Position numbers and translations under genes: made by a program. The notes below the pieces were generated by a model. The model made no database searches. It was not told the origin of the DNA and saw only the letters and a list, made by a program, of their open reading frames with translations. From assembly GCF_019802285.1 (NCBI RefSeq), contig NZ_JAIEUJ010000001.1, forward strand, positions 806,001-870,000: a stretch of DNA of 64,000 nucleotides. The letters are read 5' to 3'. This DNA comes from Novilysobacter antarcticus. Lineage in GTDB: Bacteria > Pseudomonadota > Gammaproteobacteria > Xanthomonadales > Xanthomonadaceae. Positions 36,761 through 46,439 of this stretch are shown here, piece after piece; within the stretch, counting starts at the first letter, position 1; each line of letters begins with the position of its first letter.

Positions 36761-38650
36761 TCAGTCCTCGCCTTCGAGCTCCGCCCAGCGAGCGAACGCC
36801 TGTTCCAGCTGAACGTGCAGTTGTGCCATCGCCACGTTGTGGGCCGCGATTGCGTCAGCATCGCGCTGGTAGAACGCGGGGTCGTTCATCTCCGTCGTCA
36901 TCTCCGCAATGCGCGCGTCCAGGCCCTCGATCACGCCCGGCAGGGCCTCCAGCTCGCGCGCTTCCTTGTAGGCGAGCTTGCGCTTGGGTTTGGACGGCGT
37001 AGTCGCGGCGGCGGCAATCGGGGAGACCGGCATTGAGGTCGACTTGGTCGGCGCCTCCACACGCGCCGCCGGGCGCTGGCGCACCCAGTCGCTGTAGCCA
37101 CCCACGTACTCGCCGACCTTGCCGTCGCCCTCCATCACCAGCGTCGAGGTCACGACATTGTCGATGAAGTCACGGTCATGGCTGACCAGCAGCAGAGTGC
37201 CGGGATAGTCTCCGAGGATCTCCTCCAGCAGCTCCAGCGTCTCCACGTCCAGATCGTTGGTGGGCTCATCCATGACCAGCAGGTTGGAGGGCTGGGCGAA
37301 CAGCTTGGCCAGCAGCAGGCGGTTGCGTTCACCTCCCGACAGACGGGTGATGGGCGCGCGCGCGCGCTCCGGGGTGAACAGGAAGTCCTGCAGGTAGCCG
37401 ATCACGTGCTTCTGCTTGCCGCCAACCTCAACGAACTCGCGACCCTCCGAGACGTTCTCCAGCGCGTTCCAGTCCTCGCGCAACGTCGCCCGGTACTGGT
37501 CGAAGTAGGCGATCTGGAGATTGCTGCCGGAGCGGACCTCGCCTGAAAGCGGCTGCAGTTCGCCCAGCAGCACTTTCAGCAAGGTGGTCTTGCCACTTCC
37601 GTTGGGGCCGATCAGGCCGATGCGGTCGCCGCGGAAGATCGTCGTGGAGACGTCTTTCAGCAGCGGTTTGCCGCCAAAGTCGAAGAACACCGACTTGGCT
37701 TCGATCACCTTCTTGCCCGAAGACTCGGCCTGGGCCAGGTCCATGCGCACGTTGCCGACCGCGTCGCGGCGCTTGGCGCGTTCGGAGCGCATTGCCTCCA
37801 GCCGGCGCACGCGGCCTTCGTCGCGGGTCCGTCGTGCCTTGATGCCCTGCCGGATCCAGATCTCTTCCTGCACCAGCATCTTGTCGAAGCGGGCGTTCTC
37901 CTGCGCTTCGGCGTTGAGTCGTTCCTCGCGGCGGCGCTCGTAGTTGGCCCAGTCGCCCGGCCAGCTGGTGACCTGGCCGCGGTCGATCTCCACGATCCGG
38001 GTCGCCAGTGCGCGCAGGAACCGCCGGTCATGGGTGACAAACAGTAGCGCGCCCTTCCACGAGTTCTTGAGGAAGTCCTCAAGCCAGTCGATGGCCTCGA
38101 TGTCCAGATGGTTGGTCGGTTCGTCCAGTAACAGCAGGTCGGGCGCCGACACCAGTGAGCGGGCAAGCAGCACTCGCCGTTTCATGCCGCCGGAGAGACC
38201 GGAAAACTCGGCGTCGCCGTCCAGGCCGAGGCGGTCCAGGGTTTCCACGACCTTCTGATCCGCGCCCCAGCCGTCGGCCGCTTCAATCTTGGCCTGCACA
38301 TCGGACAGCGCATCGCCATCGAACACGTCGGCATGGCTGATCCGATGGTATTCGGCCAGCCATGCACCCAGCTCGCCCATGCCGCTGGCGACCACGTTGA
38401 ACACGGTGCCGCCGGCGTCGGACGGGACTTCCTGTTCCAGCCGGGCAATACGGCGACCGCTGGCACGGCGGATCTCGCCGTCGTCTGGCTGGATATCGCC
38501 TGCCATGAGGCGCATGAGGGTGGACTTGCCGGCGCCGTTGCGGCCGATAAGGGCGATGCGCTCGCCGGGTTCAATGGACAGCTCGACGTTCTCGAGCAGG
38601 AGCGGGCCGCCGACGCTGTAGTCGACGCTGTTCAGGGTGATCAATGACAT
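36761..38650 (-). CDS. uup: ABC-F ATPase Uup
   Basis: The protein has 629 residues with two nucleotide-binding domains and no membrane segments. Walker A motifs are G-R-N-G-A-G-K-S-T and G-P-N-G-S-G-K-T-T; signatures are L-S-G-G-M-K-R-R and L-S-G-G-E-R-N-R; Walker B motifs read L-L-L-D-E-P-T and L-V-M-D-E-P-T. The Arg/Glu-rich linker between domains is the P-site arm, and the last 70 residues form the Lys-rich coiled-coil domain typical of Uup. ABC-F proteins act on ribosomes; Uup also affects transposon excision in E. coli. Confidence 0.9.
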   Translation of the reverse strand: MSLITLNSVDYSVGGPLLLENVELSIEPGERIALIGRNGAGKSTLMRLMAGDIQPDDGEIRRASGRRIARLEQEVPSDAGGTVFNVVASGMGELGAWLAEYHRISHADVFDGDALSDVQAKIEAADGWGADQKVVETLDRLGLDGDAEFSGLSGGMKRRVLLARSLVSAPDLLLLDEPTNHLDIEAIDWLEDFLKNSWKGALLFVTHDRRFLRALATRIVEIDRGQVTSWPGDWANYERRREERLNAEAQENARFDKMLVQEEIWIRQGIKARRTRDEGRVRRLEAMRSERAKRRDAVGNVRMDLAQAESSGKKVIEAKSVFFDFGGKPLLKDVSTTIFRGDRIGLIGPNGSGKTTLLKVLLGELQPLSGEVRSGSNLQIAYFDQYRATLREDWNALENVSEGREFVEVGGKQKHVIGYLQDFLFTPERARAPITRLSGGERNRLLLAKLFAQPSNLLVMDEPTNDLDVETLELLEEILGDYPGTLLLVSHDRDFIDNVVTSTLVMEGDGKVGEYVGGYSDWVRQRPAARVEAPTKSTSMPVSPIAAAATTPSKPKRKLAYKEARELEALPGVIEGLDARIAEMTTEMNDPAFYQRDADAIAAHNVAMAQLHVQLEQAFARWAELEGED

Positions 38651-38759
38651 GCCCCTATTCTACGCGGCCCGCGACGCGCGTAGCCGGGATTCGCGCATAC
38701 TGGCGGGTGCGGGCCGGATGGGTCCGTCTGCCCACTCAGCGGCGCTACCGGAGATCGAC

Positions 38760-38876
38760 ATGGCAAAGGGCATGGACCAGAAGAAGGACGAGAAGAAGAA
38801 GCCGTCCAAGACGATGAAGGAAAAGAAGGCGGAGAAACGCGACAAGAAAGCCGGGAAATCCTTCGCTCCCGCCTGA
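38760..38876 (+). CDS. Tiny lysine-rich protein
   Basis: This is a 38-residue protein from ATG 38760, with GGAG about 6 bases upstream. About half the residues are Lys, with several Asp and Glu (D-E-K-K-K-P-S-K-T-M-K-E-K-K-A-E-K). Such composition suggests a disordered nucleic-acid- or ribosome-associated peptide. I recall similar small proteins in Xanthomonads, without a known role. It lies between divergent uup and convergent selO. Confidence 0.6.
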   Translation: MAKGMDQKKDEKKKPSKTMKEKKAEKRDKKAGKSFAPA

Positions 38877-38912
38877 TCGACGCTGCGTGATCGGCGCTGA
38901 TTGATCCTTGTT

Positions 38913-40481
38913 TCAGGAGCTGCACGAGAGCATTGAGCAGCCCGCTTTGTCGCGGGCCCAATCCGGCCTCCGGGCAGCGAATTGCTCCCGGCCGGGTTGA
39001 TCCTCGTACGGCCGGCGCATCACCTCCAGCAGCTCGTTGACCCCCTCGATGTCGCCGCGTGTGGCCCGATCGATCGCCTGCTGGGCGAGGTAGTTGCGCA
39101 GCACGTAGCGCGGATTGGCGGCATGCATGGTTCGCCTGCGCTCCTCCCGGTTCAATCCGCCTCTCAGGCGCACGCTATAGCGCTTCAGCCACTCCCGGAA
39201 CGCGGCGGCGGAGGCCACGCGCTTGTCAGCGTCGTAGAACGCGTCGATGAACGCGGCGTTGTCCATCGCCTCGTTGAGTGCGTCGGCGTCGCAATCGGAC
39301 AGCGCGCGGAAGAACAGGGTCATATCGACTTCCGCGTCGGCCAGCAGTTCCTGCAACGACTGCATCAAAGCGCTGTCGCCTTCGCGGTAACCGGCCAGGC
39401 CGAGCTTGTGCACCGTGTTGTCGCGATCGGCCTGGTTGTAGGCATCCACGTAGGCCTGTAGACCGGCCTGCAAGGCGGACGGCTCCTTGAACAACGGCGC
39501 CAGCGCCCCAGCCAACCGTCCCAGGTTCCAGTACGCCACGGCCGGTTGCTGGCCGAAACGGTAGCGTTTGCGCCGCGCGTCGGTGGTGTTGGGAGTCCAG
39601 CCTGGATCGAAGTTGTCGATCCATCCGTAGGGGCCGTAATCGATGGTCAGTCCAAGGATCGACATGTTGTCGGTGTTCAGCACGCCGTGCACGAAACCCA
39701 CCCGCATCCAGTGCGCCACCATGACCGCGGTACGTCGGCAAATTTCAGTGAACCACGCCGCGTACAGACCCTCTCCGCTCCCTTCCAGCTCCGGGAAGTC
39801 ACGGCCGATGCAGAAGTCGACCAGCTGCCGCAGCAGGCCAGTGTCGCCGCGCGATGCCGGCAATTCGAAGCTGCCAAATCGCAGGAACGATGGCGCGACG
39901 CGGCAGACGATCGCACCAGGCTCCGGCGCGGGGTGACCGTCGTAGAACATGTCGCGAACGACCTGCTCCCCGGTGGCGACCAGACACAGCGCGCGCGTGG
40001 TCGGCACCCCCAGGTGATACATCGCCTCGCTGCACAGGAACTCGCGGATCGAGGAACGCAGCACCGCTCGCCCGTCCGCGCTGCGCGAGTAAGGCGTCGG
40101 CCCCGCGCCCTTGAGTTGCAGCTCCCAGCGCTCGCCAGCGCCGGTCACGACTTCGCCAAGACTGATCGCGCGGCCGTCGCCAAGTTGCCCCGCCCAATGA
40201 CCGAACTGGTGCCCACCATAATTGGCCGCGTACGGCTGCATGCCGGCAAGAAGTGAATTGCCGCCGAACACGTCCGCAAATTGCCGCGTGCGGGCGTCCT
40301 CCTCGTCCAGGACGAGGCGGGCCATCATCTCGGCGGAGTACGCCAACACGCGCGGCGCGCGCACGGGTGTGGGGCGCACCTCAGACCATGCCGCGCCATC
40401 GACCTGACGCACGCCGACCGAGGTATCCGGATCACCGGGGAGGTCGCGCACAAACGCGTTGTCGAAATTCAGATCCAGCAT
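38913..40481 (-). CDS. selO: Protein adenylyltransferase SelO (YdiU)
   Basis: This pseudokinase-fold enzyme transfers AMP to Ser, Thr or Tyr of target proteins, linked to redox stress. The protein has 522 residues from ATG 40481 (a GTG at 40484 is in frame). The N-terminal part has [12 protein letters not shown], then [11 protein letters not shown] and [12 protein letters not shown], all SelO hallmarks, and D-Y-G-P-Y-G-W-I in the metal-binding region. It ends M-L-S-C-S-S, so the position that is selenocysteine in animals is Cys here, as in most bacteria. Confidence 0.94.
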   Translation of the reverse strand: MLDLNFDNAFVRDLPGDPDTSVGVRQVDGAAWSEVRPTPVRAPRVLAYSAEMMARLVLDEEDARTRQFADVFGGNSLLAGMQPYAANYGGHQFGHWAGQLGDGRAISLGEVVTGAGERWELQLKGAGPTPYSRSADGRAVLRSSIREFLCSEAMYHLGVPTTRALCLVATGEQVVRDMFYDGHPAPEPGAIVCRVAPSFLRFGSFELPASRGDTGLLRQLVDFCIGRDFPELEGSGEGLYAAWFTEICRRTAVMVAHWMRVGFVHGVLNTDNMSILGLTIDYGPYGWIDNFDPGWTPNTTDARRKRYRFGQQPAVAYWNLGRLAGALAPLFKEPSALQAGLQAYVDAYNQADRDNTVHKLGLAGYREGDSALMQSLQELLADAEVDMTLFFRALSDCDADALNEAMDNAAFIDAFYDADKRVASAAAFREWLKRYSVRLRGGLNREERRRTMHAANPRYVLRNYLAQQAIDRATRGDIEGVNELLEVMRRPYEDQPGREQFAARRPDWARDKAGCSMLSCSS

Positions 40482-40619
40482 CACCTGTCACCGCATTGGA
40501 CCCGCTGGATGCGCGGGCTGTCCCATCCTAAGCGTTTGCCAGCGGCGTTCCCGTCGTCAGACCGTTGCGCCCTGAGCGCATGACCTAGACTGGTGCAAAC
40601 ACACCTGAGGAAAACGCCG

Positions 40620-40784
40620 ATGGCGAAGCCGAATTATTCGTTTGAAAAGCGTCAGCGAGAAATCGCCAAGAAGAAAAAGAAAGAAGAGAAGCAGTCGCGC
40701 AAGCAGACCAGCAAGCCCGAAGACGAAGGCGGCGAGTCCGGCGCGGATGCAGCCTCCGGAGCGGAATCCACCGAACAAGGCTGA
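40620..40784 (+). CDS. Small Lys/Glu-rich protein
   Basis: This is a 54-residue protein from ATG 40620, preceded by a GAGGAAAA ribosome site. It reads A-K-P-N-Y-S-F-E-K-R-Q-R-E then a run of Lys (I-A-K-K-K-K-K-E-E-K), followed by an acidic Glu/Gly/Ala tail. The opening P-N-Y-x-F-E-K-R-Q-R-E is, as I recall, a conserved motif of short uncharacterised proteobacterial proteins. Function unknown. It starts 139 bases from the divergent selO start. Confidence 0.65.
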   Translation: MAKPNYSFEKRQREIAKKKKKEEKQSRKQTSKPEDEGGESGADAASGAESTEQG

Positions 40785-40859
40785 AGGCCGGGACTGCGGT
40801 TCCTGCGATGCGGATCAGCGCACTCTGCTTACCGGCAGCTGACCCGGACCGCATCAGAT

Positions 40860-40875
40860 CGCGATTTGCATCGCG
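40860..40875 (+). other. Hairpin in the deaD leader
   Basis: CGCGAT / ATCGCG pair perfectly around loop TTGC; flanking GAT and GATC could extend the stem with a 2-base bulge. It lies 70 bases before the helicase start, in the 160-base gap after the small Lys-rich gene. It might be part of a structured cold-regulated leader, or a weak terminator without a T run. Confidence 0.4.
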
Positions 40876-40944
40876 CCGATCGTCTGCGGACGTTAAACTG
40901 TGCGGTCTACCCGACCGGCCCAGCCGGCGCTGCCGAGAACTGCG

Positions 40945-43032
40945 ATGAGCGCCGAAACGCCCGCTACCCCCGATTCCATCCCCGACACTCCTTTGAACTT
41001 TGACGGCCTGGCCCTGCCCGAGACACTGCGGCAGGCGATCAGTGCGCTGGGCTACGAGTCGCCCTCGCCCATCCAGGCGGCCACGATCCCGCCGCTGATG
41101 CAGGGCCGCGACGTGATCGGCCAGGCTCAGACCGGTACCGGCAAGACGGCGGCGTTCGCGCTGCCGATCCTTGCGCGCATCGATCCCGCGCAGAAGTCCC
41201 CGCAGGCACTGGTGTTGGCCCCGACCCGCGAACTGGCCATCCAGGTCGCCGAGGCGTTCCAGAGCTACGCCTCGCACATGAAGGGTTTCCACGTTCTGCC
41301 GATCTACGGCGGCCAGAGCTACTACCCGCAGTTGCAGGCGCTGAAGCGCGGCGTGCAGGTCATTGTCGGTACGCCGGGCCGCGTCATCGACCACTTGGAC
41401 CGCGGCTCGCTGGACATCTCCGCGCTGCGCTTCCTGGTGCTGGACGAGGCCGACGAGATGCTGCGCATGGGCTTCATCGACGATGTCGAGAAGGTCCTGA
41501 AGAAAACGCCGGAAACCCGCCAGGTCGCGCTGTTCTCGGCCACCATGCCGGTACAGATCCGGCGTATCGCCCAGACCTACCTGAAAGACCCGGTCGAGAT
41601 CGCGATCAAGAACAAGACCAGCACCGCCGACAACATCCGTCAGCGTTACTGGGCGGTCAGCGGCGTGCAGAAGCTTGACGCGCTGACCCGGATCCTTGAG
41701 GCCGAACCGTTCGACGCGATGATCGTGTTCGCCCGCACCAAGCTGGGCACCGATGAACTCGCCTCCAAGCTCGCCGCCCGCGGCATCGCCGCCGCCGCCA
41801 TCAATGGCGACGTGCAACAGGCCCAGCGCGAGAAGACCATCCAGAACCTCAAGGACGGCAAGATCGACGTGCTGGTTGCGACCGACGTCGCCGCCCGCGG
41901 TCTGGACGTGGACCGCATCAGCCACGTGCTCAACTACGACATCCCCTACGACACCGAGAGCTACGTCCACCGCATCGGCCGGACCGGACGCGCCGGACGC
42001 AAGGGTGAGGCGATCCTGTTCGTGGCCCCGCGCGAGCGCGGCATGCTGCGCGCCATCGAGCGCGCGACCCGCCAGCCGATCCAGCAGATGGAGCTGCCAT
42101 CGATCGAGACGGTCAACGAGCAACGCGTCTCCAAGTTCCTCGATCGCATCACCGATACCCTGGCCGACAACGACCTGGGCATGTTCCGTGAGCTGATCGA
42201 GCGCTACGAGCGCGAGCAGAACGTGCCCGCGGTGGAAATCGCCGCCGCGCTGGCCAAGCTGTTCCAGGGCGATCACCCGCTGCTGTTGACGCCGCCACCG
42301 CCTCGCGCCAAGTACGAACCGCGACCGGACCCGCGTGGGGCCAGCCCGCGTGACGTCGGTCATCGTGGCCAGCCACCGCGGCCGCCCCGCCAGCAGCGTC
42401 CCGAGCGTGACGTCACTCCACGAAGCTTCGATGAGCGCCATTCGGCGCCGACGTCGCCGGAGCCGCGCCGGTTCGACGAGGGCCGCCCCACACCTCCTCG
42501 CGCCGACCCGCGCCCACCCGCGCCCCCGCGCGGCGTCAACGCCGCTGAAGCCATGTTCGATGACGCGGCCCCGGCAACGCCATCCCAGCCGCCGCGCAGC
42601 GCTCCATCGGCGCCGCCTCAGCGCAACGCACCGCGCACCGATGAGATCGGCATGGAGACGTTCCGTATCGAAGTCGGCCACGACCACGGCGTGCAGCCGG
42701 GCAACATCGTCGGCGCGATTGCCAATGAGGCGGATCTGGAAAGCCGGTACATCGGCCGGATAGACATCCGCGACGACTACAGTCTGGTGGACCTCCCGGA
42801 AGGCATGCCGCACGAGTTGATGGAACACCTCAAGCGGGTCTACGTGGCCGGCCAGGCGTTGCGCATCCGCCATGCGGACGAGCGCGACAACACCGGCGGA
42901 CGCACCGCCCGTCCGAACTCGCCCCGCCCGCCGCAGGCCCGACCCTCGGGTCCGCGCGGACCCCATGCAGGCAAGCCGGCGGGTGGCAAGCCCGGCAATT
43001 TCGCGCCGCGCAAGCCGTTCAAGCCGCGCTGA
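40945..43032 (+). CDS. deaD: DEAD-box RNA helicase, DeaD/CsdA type
   Basis: The protein has 695 residues. Core motifs are A-Q-T-G-T-G-K-T (about residue 60), P-T-R-E-L-A, L-D-E-A-D-E-M (about 166), S-A-T-M-P and H-R-I-G-R-T-G-R-A-G-R (about 343). After the core comes a Pro/Arg-rich, probably disordered linker of over 100 residues (about 445-555), then a DbpA-like RNA-binding domain from about 570 to 645 and a basic tail. The RNA-binding domain indicates ribosome-assembly or cold-shock duties. The start at 40945 was taken instead of 40900 because the extra 15 residues have no support. Confidence 0.92.
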   Translation: MSAETPATPDSIPDTPLNFDGLALPETLRQAISALGYESPSPIQAATIPPLMQGRDVIGQAQTGTGKTAAFALPILARIDPAQKSPQALVLAPTRELAIQVAEAFQSYASHMKGFHVLPIYGGQSYYPQLQALKRGVQVIVGTPGRVIDHLDRGSLDISALRFLVLDEADEMLRMGFIDDVEKVLKKTPETRQVALFSATMPVQIRRIAQTYLKDPVEIAIKNKTSTADNIRQRYWAVSGVQKLDALTRILEAEPFDAMIVFARTKLGTDELASKLAARGIAAAAINGDVQQAQREKTIQNLKDGKIDVLVATDVAARGLDVDRISHVLNYDIPYDTESYVHRIGRTGRAGRKGEAILFVAPRERGMLRAIERATRQPIQQMELPSIETVNEQRVSKFLDRITDTLADNDLGMFRELIERYEREQNVPAVEIAAALAKLFQGDHPLLLTPPPPRAKYEPRPDPRGASPRDVGHRGQPPRPPRQQRPERDVTPRSFDERHSAPTSPEPRRFDEGRPTPPRADPRPPAPPRGVNAAEAMFDDAAPATPSQPPRSAPSAPPQRNAPRTDEIGMETFRIEVGHDHGVQPGNIVGAIANEADLESRYIGRIDIRDDYSLVDLPEGMPHELMEHLKRVYVAGQALRIRHADERDNTGGRTARPNSPRPPQARPSGPRGPHAGKPAGGKPGNFAPRKPFKPR

Positions 43033-43930
43033 TCGGCCCCGGGAATTCCAGGGCCAGTGCGCTCCGGAACTCCCGCGCGTCGCCCGTCAGCGGGTCGACG
43101 AAAGCCAGCGACCGCGCGAGCAACTTCAGCGGCGACGCATGCTTGTCGGCTGACTGCTCCTGCAGTTCCGGATAGAAAGCGTCGTTGATGATCGGCGCTC
43201 CCAGCGCCGCCATGTGCACCCGCAGCTGGTGCTTCTTTCCGGTAACGGGCTCAAGCGCATAGCGCCACACGCTGGCTCGCGCGTCGAGCACGTCGATGCG
43301 GCTCTCGCTGTTGGCGATCCCCGCCACCTCGCGCATGCGAAAGAACGGCTTGCCGGGCTCCAGCCGGCTGCGGCGAATCAAGGGAAACGCCAGGTGGCGA
43401 AGCGCGGGCGCGAGCGCCTCGTAATGCTTCCGGATCGAACGGTCGCGAAACAGCGCCTGATAGGCGTTCCGGGTCGCCGGATTGATCGAGAACATCACCA
43501 GCCCCGCGGTGCCACGATCGATGCGGTGCAAGGGAACAATGTCCCGGTTCCCCAGGGTTTGCTGCAGGCGGAACAGCAAGCTCTGGCGCACGTACACGCC
43601 GGCCGGCATCACCGGCAGGAAGTGCGGCTTGTCCACCACCAGCAGGTCGGCATCGGCGTGCAGGATCTGTTCGGTGAACGGGATGATCGGCTCGTCCGCC
43701 ACCTCGCGGTAGTAGTACAGCGTCATCCCCGCGGTGGCGATGGCATCCGCGCAGAGCGGGACTCCAGCCGCATCCAGTACCCGGCCGCGTGCAAATCGGC
43801 TGCGCCATGTGGCTTCATCGATCTGCGGAAACTGCGCGCGCACGGCGTCCAACGCGCACGCCCAAGGGCCGTCCCGGAGTTGCACGCGGCTGGCAGGCAC
43901 GCCGTCGAGAGGAAGAGGCGTCGTTTTCAT
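43019..43930 (-). CDS. RluA-family pseudouridine synthase
   Basis: The protein has 303 residues. V-P-L-H-R-I-D-R-G-T-A-G-L-V is the catalytic motif (HRxDxxTxG type) with its Asp. L-L-V-V-D-K-P-H-F-L-P-V-M-P is the conserved strand, and K-K-H-Q-L-R-V-H-M-A-A-L the C-terminal R-x-H motif. An N-terminal R-F-A-R-G-R-V-L-D-A segment resembles a reduced S4-like domain. It probably modifies 23S rRNA U746/tRNA U32 or a related site, but the target cannot be fixed. Its end overlaps the end of convergent deaD by 14 bases. Confidence 0.87.
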   Translation of the reverse strand: MKTTPLPLDGVPASRVQLRDGPWACALDAVRAQFPQIDEATWRSRFARGRVLDAAGVPLCADAIATAGMTLYYYREVADEPIIPFTEQILHADADLLVVDKPHFLPVMPAGVYVRQSLLFRLQQTLGNRDIVPLHRIDRGTAGLVMFSINPATRNAYQALFRDRSIRKHYEALAPALRHLAFPLIRRSRLEPGKPFFRMREVAGIANSESRIDVLDARASVWRYALEPVTGKKHQLRVHMAALGAPIINDAFYPELQEQSADKHASPLKLLARSLAFVDPLTGDAREFRSALALEFPGPISAA

Positions 43931-44102
43931 TTCCGCAAGCGTACGGGACGACGAGCACCCGCGGCGAAGCCACCGCCATCACCTCGCCTTCACGCCGTCG
44001 CGCCGCGGTTGGCCTAGCTTGGTCATTGCGGGGCCATTCATCCATGGACGGGCCGCGGGCCTTGCGAATCACGCGGCGCGCCACGAAACCGGGAGGAATG
44101 AC

Positions 44103-44660
44103 ATGTCCAGGAACGCATCCCTAGTCATTGTCGCTTTGACAGCTTTCGCATTGTCCGCCTGCACCCGTGCACCGATGCCGCCCGATCGCACTACCGCTGC
44201 CACCGCAAGCAAGACCGCCGTCGCGCCAGGAGAGACCGTTGCCCAGTTGATCGCCCTTGATCAGCAGGCGGTGGCCCTGGCTGAGCAGGCCCGACAGCAC
44301 GGGCAGCTGGATCCACCGGTAGCCGACCTCGCCGAGCAGATTTCCATCCATCACCGGCGGAACCTGACCCAGACCCGCGCACTGGGTGACGCCGAAGCAC
44401 TGGATGTGGTCGACACCCCCGCCATCAGGAATCAGCGCAGTGAGGAGGAAAAACGCCTGAAGGCCTTGGCCGGCCTTGAGGCTGACGCCTACCAGCGCGG
44501 CTACCTGGATGCCGTGGTAGAGACCCACGAGCAGGCGTTGGCGCTGATCGATGAGCGCTTGCAGGCGTCCGACAATGAGGTCATCCGCAGGCATCTGGAG
44601 CGCACCCGTGGCAACTACGAGAACCACATGAAGACGGCGCTCGCCTTGCGCGATGACTGA
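44103..44660 (+). CDS. DUF4142-like lipoprotein
   Basis: The protein has 185 residues from ATG 44103, preceded by GGGAGGA. A lipoprotein signal ends L-S-A-C at residue 20. Two helical stretches, A-L-D-Q-Q-A-V-A-L-A-E-Q-A-R and I-S-I-H-H-R-R-N-L-T-Q-T-R, resemble the four-helix DUF4142 (ferritin-like fold) domain. It then has A-Y-Q-R-G-Y-L-D-A-V-V-E-T-H-E-Q-A-L and a final R-H-L-E-R-T-R. The His residues lie where DUF4142 has its conserved ones. Function is unknown. Confidence 0.8.
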   Translation: MSRNASLVIVALTAFALSACTRAPMPPDRTTAATASKTAVAPGETVAQLIALDQQAVALAEQARQHGQLDPPVADLAEQISIHHRRNLTQTRALGDAEALDVVDTPAIRNQRSEEEKRLKALAGLEADAYQRGYLDAVVETHEQALALIDERLQASDNEVIRRHLERTRGNYENHMKTALALRDD

Positions 44661-44782
44661 GCCGACCAGGTCGGCGGCTCGCACCGGGCGTTTTTGACCG
44701 CAGCCAATGAAGTCGCACTCCGGCTCGCCGCGCGCCCGGGCGGCGTCTATCCTGTGAATCCGGTTTCTGGACGGCGCACTTG

Positions 44783-45826
44783 ATGTCGGCAACTTCCACG
44801 CACGCCCCGGCCACCTCACCCACGCCCCCTCCCGCCGCGCCCTCCCCGCTTTGGCCCGGCCTGATGCTGGCGACGGTGGTTGCCGTTGTCGCGCTGCTGC
44901 TGGGCCGCTGGCTGCCACTGGTGGGCGGCCCGGTATTCGGCATCCTGCTCGGGGTGCTGATCCGCAATACGGTTTCGCCCCCAAAGGCATGCGAGCCGGG
45001 GATCCGTTTCGCCGGCGAGAAGATCCTGCAATGGTCGATCATCGCGCTGGGGTTCGGACTCAGCCTGACCCAGGTCGCCAAGACCGGGATGGAGTCGCTC
45101 AGCATCACCGCCGTAACGATCATCGTAGCGTTCACCTCCGCCCTGGTGCTGGGCAAACTGCTCAACATTCCGTCGAAACTGAAGTTGCTGATCGGCGCGG
45201 GAACGGCGATCTGCGGCGGCTCTGCCATCGCGGCGGTGACACCGATCATCAAGGCCGACGGGCACGACACCGCCTTCGCGATTTCCACGATCTTCCTTTT
45301 CAACCTGGTGGCGGTGCTCGTGTTCCCGGCGCTGGGCCACCTGATGGATCTCAGCCAGCAGGGCTTCGGGCTGTGGGCCGGCACTGCGATCAACGACACC
45401 TCATCGGTGGTGGCCGCCGGCTACAGCTATGGCAAGGAAGCAGGCGACCACGCGACCATCGTCAAGCTAACCCGCGCCACCTTGATCATCCCGATGTGCC
45501 TCATTTTGGCCGCGATCGAGGCCTGGAAGCACAAGAAGAGTGGCGCCGGCGATTTCCGCCTCTCGACCATCGTTCCGTGGTTCATCCTGTGGTTCGTGGT
45601 TGCGTCTGCCGCGCGCACCCTGGGGCTGATCCCCGAAGCGGCGCAACCGGTAATCCATGTCGCCGCCAATTTCCTCATCATCATGGCGCTGACCGCCATC
45701 GGCCTGTCGGCCGACCTGCGCCGCATGGCAAGCACCGGTTTCAAGCCGATCGCGCTGGGAATGGGCGTGTGGATCGCGGTGGCGGTATCCAGCCTGGCGG
45801 TCCAGTTCGCCACCGGGCAGGTCTAA
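44783..45826 (+). CDS. YeiH/UPF0324-family putative sulfate exporter
   Basis: The protein has 347 residues from ATG 44783 (a TTG at 44780 is in frame). A Pro/Thr-rich head of about 20 residues precedes about ten transmembrane helices. Characteristic stretches are I-C-G-G-S-A-I-A-A-V-T-P, G-T-A-I-N-D-T-S-S-V-V-A-A-G and A-N-F-L-I-I-M-A-L-T-A-I-G-L. The family (YeiH) is annotated as anion or sulfate exporters on limited evidence. A possible -10 TAGAAT for the next gene follows it at about 45851. Confidence 0.88.
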   Translation: MSATSTHAPATSPTPPPAAPSPLWPGLMLATVVAVVALLLGRWLPLVGGPVFGILLGVLIRNTVSPPKACEPGIRFAGEKILQWSIIALGFGLSLTQVAKTGMESLSITAVTIIVAFTSALVLGKLLNIPSKLKLLIGAGTAICGGSAIAAVTPIIKADGHDTAFAISTIFLFNLVAVLVFPALGHLMDLSQQGFGLWAGTAINDTSSVVAAGYSYGKEAGDHATIVKLTRATLIIPMCLILAAIEAWKHKKSGAGDFRLSTIVPWFILWFVVASAARTLGLIPEAAQPVIHVAANFLIIMALTAIGLSADLRRMASTGFKPIALGMGVWIAVAVSSLAVQFATGQV

Positions 45827-45883
45827 ACCAGCGCTCAGCGCCGGCAAAGCCTAGAATGGCGGGCTACCTTCCGCGAGTCTGTC

Positions 45884-46435
45884 ATGGCAGCCAATTCGAC
45901 CGTCGTCAAAGCCGAGCTGCAGATCAGCGACATGGACCGGCATTACTACGCCACCCATACGCTGACCCTGGCCCAGCACCCCTCCGAAACCGATGCCCGC
46001 CTTATGGTGCGCCTGCTGGCCTTCGCGCTGTATGCCGACGAGCGGCTCGAGTTCGGTCGCGGAATCAGCAACGAGGATGAGCCGGACCTGTGGCAGCGCG
46101 ACTATGTGGGCGATATCAACCTGTGGATCGACCTGGGTCATCCTGACGAATCGCGAATCAAGAAATCGTGCGCCAAGGCGGACCAGGTGGTAGTGGTGAA
46201 CTACGGCGGCAACGCGTCGGATATCTGGTGGGACAAGATCGCCAGTTCGGTGTCACGCCTCAAAAATCTGACCGTCCTCGACATCCCCAGTCACGTGGTC
46301 GATGCCTTGCCGGCGATCGGCGAGCGCGGCATGCGCCTGAATGTGCTGATCCAGGACGGCGAACTCCAGCTGATGGGCGATCGCGGCAGCACCGCGCTGC
46401 GCCCCACCGTGCGCATGGCGCCCAGCACCGACTGA
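45884..46435 (+). CDS. yaeQ: YaeQ-family protein
   Basis: The protein has 183 residues, the usual YaeQ length. D-M-D-R-H-Y-Y-A near the start, E-P-D-L-W-Q-R-D in the middle and W-W-D-K-I later are conserved. YaeQ has a PD-(D/E)XK nuclease-like fold; it was first reported as complementing haemolysin expression in RfaH mutants and its activity is uncertain. The gene ends 4 bases before the next, so both are probably cotranscribed. Confidence 0.9.
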   Translation: MAANSTVVKAELQISDMDRHYYATHTLTLAQHPSETDARLMVRLLAFALYADERLEFGRGISNEDEPDLWQRDYVGDINLWIDLGHPDESRIKKSCAKADQVVVVNYGGNASDIWWDKIASSVSRLKNLTVLDIPSHVVDALPAIGERGMRLNVLIQDGELQLMGDRGSTALRPTVRMAPSTD

Positions 46436-46439
46436 GCCG

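Noticed and set aside
40585-42966. 793-residue open frame on the minus strand
   Set aside because: It is antisense to the DEAD-box helicase; its His/Arg-rich composition is a codon-bias artefact.
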